NCBI GenBank assembly: GCA_964576465.1
Contig: CAZNXE010000287.1
Location: 1 to 7,580, forward strand
Origin: CAZNXE01 sp964576465
GTDB taxonomy: Bacteria; Planctomycetota; Planctomycetia; Pirellulales; JAEUIK01
Length of the DNA: 7,580 bases
Reading direction: 5' to 3'
A model generated the notes under the pieces. That model was given only the letters and a program-made list of their open reading frames with translations, had not been told where the DNA came from and made no database searches. Both the position numbers and the translations under genes were made by a program. Of this stretch, positions 6,334 through 7,580 are shown piece by piece. Each line of letters starts with the position of its first letter. Position 1 is the first letter of the stretch.

Positions 6334-6366
6334 GCAAAACAAATGTTTTGATGATGCAAAACAATG
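6334..6366. promoter_or_regulatory. Palindrome and direct repeat upstream of the outer-membrane gene
   Basis: CAAAACAAATGTTTTG (6335-6350) has 7-bp arms around AA. The left half recurs as a direct repeat: GCAAAACAAATG at 6334-6345 and GCAAAACAATG at 6356-6366, offset by 22 bases, about two helical turns. This arrangement is typical of a paired operator. A possible -10 box TAGAAT follows at 6382-6387, but no convincing -35 accompanies it. The binding factor is unknown. Confidence 0.4.
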
Positions 6367-6498
6367 CGCAGTGCCGAACAATAGAATCACACACCTGCCC
6401 CTATCGACCCAGCCCACCACCGCCTCGTACGCAATCCAACTTCCCTGGTTTAGCGACCATGGATGCGAGTTTGGTCTCGCCAACTGAGAGGGCTGCAC

Positions 6499-7464
6499 AT
6501 GGAAAGGAAATCAGGGATGATGATCCGCATCTCTTACTTAGCTTGCTTGCGCGAGAGGCTTGCGTTTGGCGTTGCTTTGGCGGCGGCTTTGCTATGCCTA
6601 ACCCCAACGCTGCTGGCAGATGATCAACCATGTTCCTATGGTCCTTGCGATTGCCAATCTCGGGGAACGCTTTTCCAGTGGAGCTACGGAACGAGTTTTT
6701 CTGGTGGGCCCGATCTCGACGAACCGCTTGTCACCGATCGGCCTGACTTTACCGAAGCCAGTTCGACGGTGGGCCTGGGAGTGGCGCAGATCGAGTTCGG
6801 CTATACCTACTCTTACGATAGCTCTGACGGCGAGAGCACGCGGGCCCAGTCTTTCGGAGAACCTCTCCTGCGTGTCGGAATCTTTGCCGACTGGCTCGAA
6901 TTCCGCATCGCCGTGTTTCCCCTGGAAGAACGAACGAGATCGGTCGGTGCATCCAATACCACCACCGGAGTCGCCGATTTATATCTCGGGTTCAAGATCG
7001 GATTGACGCCTCAAGAGGGGATCCTGCCTGAAATGGCCCTCATTCCGCAGATGAATGTTCCCAGTGGCAGTAACGCATTCACCTCGGACTCCGTGGAACC
7101 GGGCCTCAACTGGATTTACGCCTGGGAGATTAGCGACTTCATCTCAACCGCCGGATCGACGCAGGGCAATCGGCGAATCGACGGCGCTACGGGAGATTCG
7201 TATCTTGAGATAGCCCAATCGTGGACCATCGCCTACACCCTGAGCGACCGAGTGGGGGCGTACACGGAATGGTTTGCCCTGATCGGCAGCGGGACCGGTA
7301 CTCCGCAAACCGAGCATCATGTCGGCGGTGGGCACTATGCCAATGGTGGTTTCACGTTTCTTCTCACGGACGATATCCAATTCGACATCCGTGCAGGCTG
7401 GGGGCTCAGCGAGACCGCGGACGACTTTTTCGCTGGCACCGGCCTATCAATCCGCTTCAGGTAG
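6499..7464 (+). CDS. Outer-membrane beta-barrel-like protein, Phenol_MetA_deg family
   Basis: A 321-residue secreted protein. A signal peptide is visible, with a hydrophobic core AFGVALAAALLCLTPTLLA and likely cleavage before DDQPC. A short Cys-containing stretch (PCSYGPCDC) follows. The hallmark is LVTDRPDFTEASSTVGLG, followed by alternating aromatic and polar strands (IEFGYTYSYDSS) and a C-terminal strand GTGLSIRFR, as expected of a barrel. This matches the PF13557 MetA-pathway family, often labelled simply transporter; its true substrate is unknown. Three starts are possible. ATG 6499 has GAGAGG (6486-6491) 7 bases upstream, ATG 6517 has AAGGA (6504-6508) 8 bases upstream, and ATG 6463 lacks a site. 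All keep the signal peptide. The gene is separated from the metal operon by about 250-290 bases with its own candidate operator, so co-function with metal uptake is only a guess. Confidence 0.85.
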   Translation: MERKSGMMIRISYLACLRERLAFGVALAAALLCLTPTLLADDQPCSYGPCDCQSRGTLFQWSYGTSFSGGPDLDEPLVTDRPDFTEASSTVGLGVAQIEFGYTYSYDSSDGESTRAQSFGEPLLRVGIFADWLEFRIAVFPLEERTRSVGASNTTTGVADLYLGFKIGLTPQEGILPEMALIPQMNVPSGSNAFTSDSVEPGLNWIYAWEISDFISTAGSTQGNRRIDGATGDSYLEIAQSWTIAYTLSDRVGAYTEWFALIGSGTGTPQTEHHVGGGHYANGGFTFLLTDDIQFDIRAGWGLSETADDFFAGTGLSIRFR

Positions 7465-7493
7465 CCATGGGAACGAACAAGCCACGAATACCA

Positions 7494-7554
7494 CGGCTGG
7501 GCCACCCTTTGTCGTGACGAAGCGCTAGGCACCGATCGACGGGTGGCCCAGCCG
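7494..7554. repeat. Long inverted repeat (14-bp arms) after the outer-membrane gene
   Basis: CGGCTGGGCCACCC (7494-7507) is perfectly complementary to GGGTGGCCCAGCCG (7541-7554), with a 33-base loop. The arms are the core of the repeat at 38-78. It lies 30 bases after the stop codon and could form a large transcript hairpin, though no T-run follows. Confidence 0.7.
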
Positions 7555-7580
7555 CGTAGTCGGCTGGGTCGCGTAGCGAC
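7536..7580 (-). repeat. Hairpin repeat, right copy (inverted relative to the left)
   Basis: Read on the minus strand this is the same unit as 38-78: GTCGC-TAC-GCGAC, then CCCAGCCG, 6 bases, CGGCTGGG, then CCACCCGTCGA. The hairpins on the plus strand are 7547-7568 and 7568-7580. Only loop bases differ from the left copy (TTC against TAC; AA against a 6-base loop), so stem pairing is preserved while loops vary. The unit may continue past the window edge. Confidence 0.7.

Noticed and set aside
7494..7580. CRISPR-like array or transposon terminal repeats at the window end.
   Set aside because: Copies are inverted rather than in regularly spaced direct series, and no transposase or cas gene is present in the window.

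Overview
The window looks like a chromosomal segment of a moderately GC-rich planctomycete, probably Pirellulales-like. This is an inference from protein flavour: a Phenol_MetA_deg-type outer-membrane protein with a TDRPDFTEA motif, a YmdB-type phosphodiesterase with a GDH motif, and DtxR-like domains fused to metal permeases. No rRNA or other taxonomic marker is present. All six supported genes are on the + strand.

Layout. Bases 38-78 hold a compact hairpin repeat. A YmdB/TIGR00282-family metallophosphoesterase follows (165-995). A 245-base intergenic region then carries a near-consensus sigma70 promoter with an internal dyad (about 1157-1188). This promoter serves a four-gene metal-uptake operon: a TroA/MntA-type lipoprotein (1241-2281), an ATPase (2449-3210), a first ABC-3 permease (3210-4805) and a second ABC-3 permease (4830-6209). 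A 253-base gap with a palindrome and a direct repeat (6334-6366) precedes an outer-membrane beta-barrel-like protein (about 6499-7464). The window ends in inverted copies of the same hairpin repeat that opens it (7494-7580).

How the genes work together. The lipoprotein would capture Mn, Fe or Zn in the periplasm and hand it to a permease heterodimer driven by the ATPase. Both permeases carry, after their last membrane helix, a cytoplasmic tail that reads as a winged helix plus a DtxR/MntR-type metal-binding and dimerisation domain (HRLWE and EH motifs). No free-standing metal repressor is encoded here. Gene order matches Chlamydia ytgA-B-CR-D, where the first permease (YtgC) is fused to the repressor YtgR. 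Here the second permease is fused as well. The tails may therefore sense imported metal directly, by gating the transporter, by acting as repressors of their own operon (the dyad at 1162-1188 is the obvious candidate operator), or both.

The flanking genes (phosphodiesterase and outer-membrane protein) have no demonstrated link to metal uptake. No tRNA, rRNA, CRISPR array, transposase or phage gene was seen. No gene-free stretch exceeds 300 bases.
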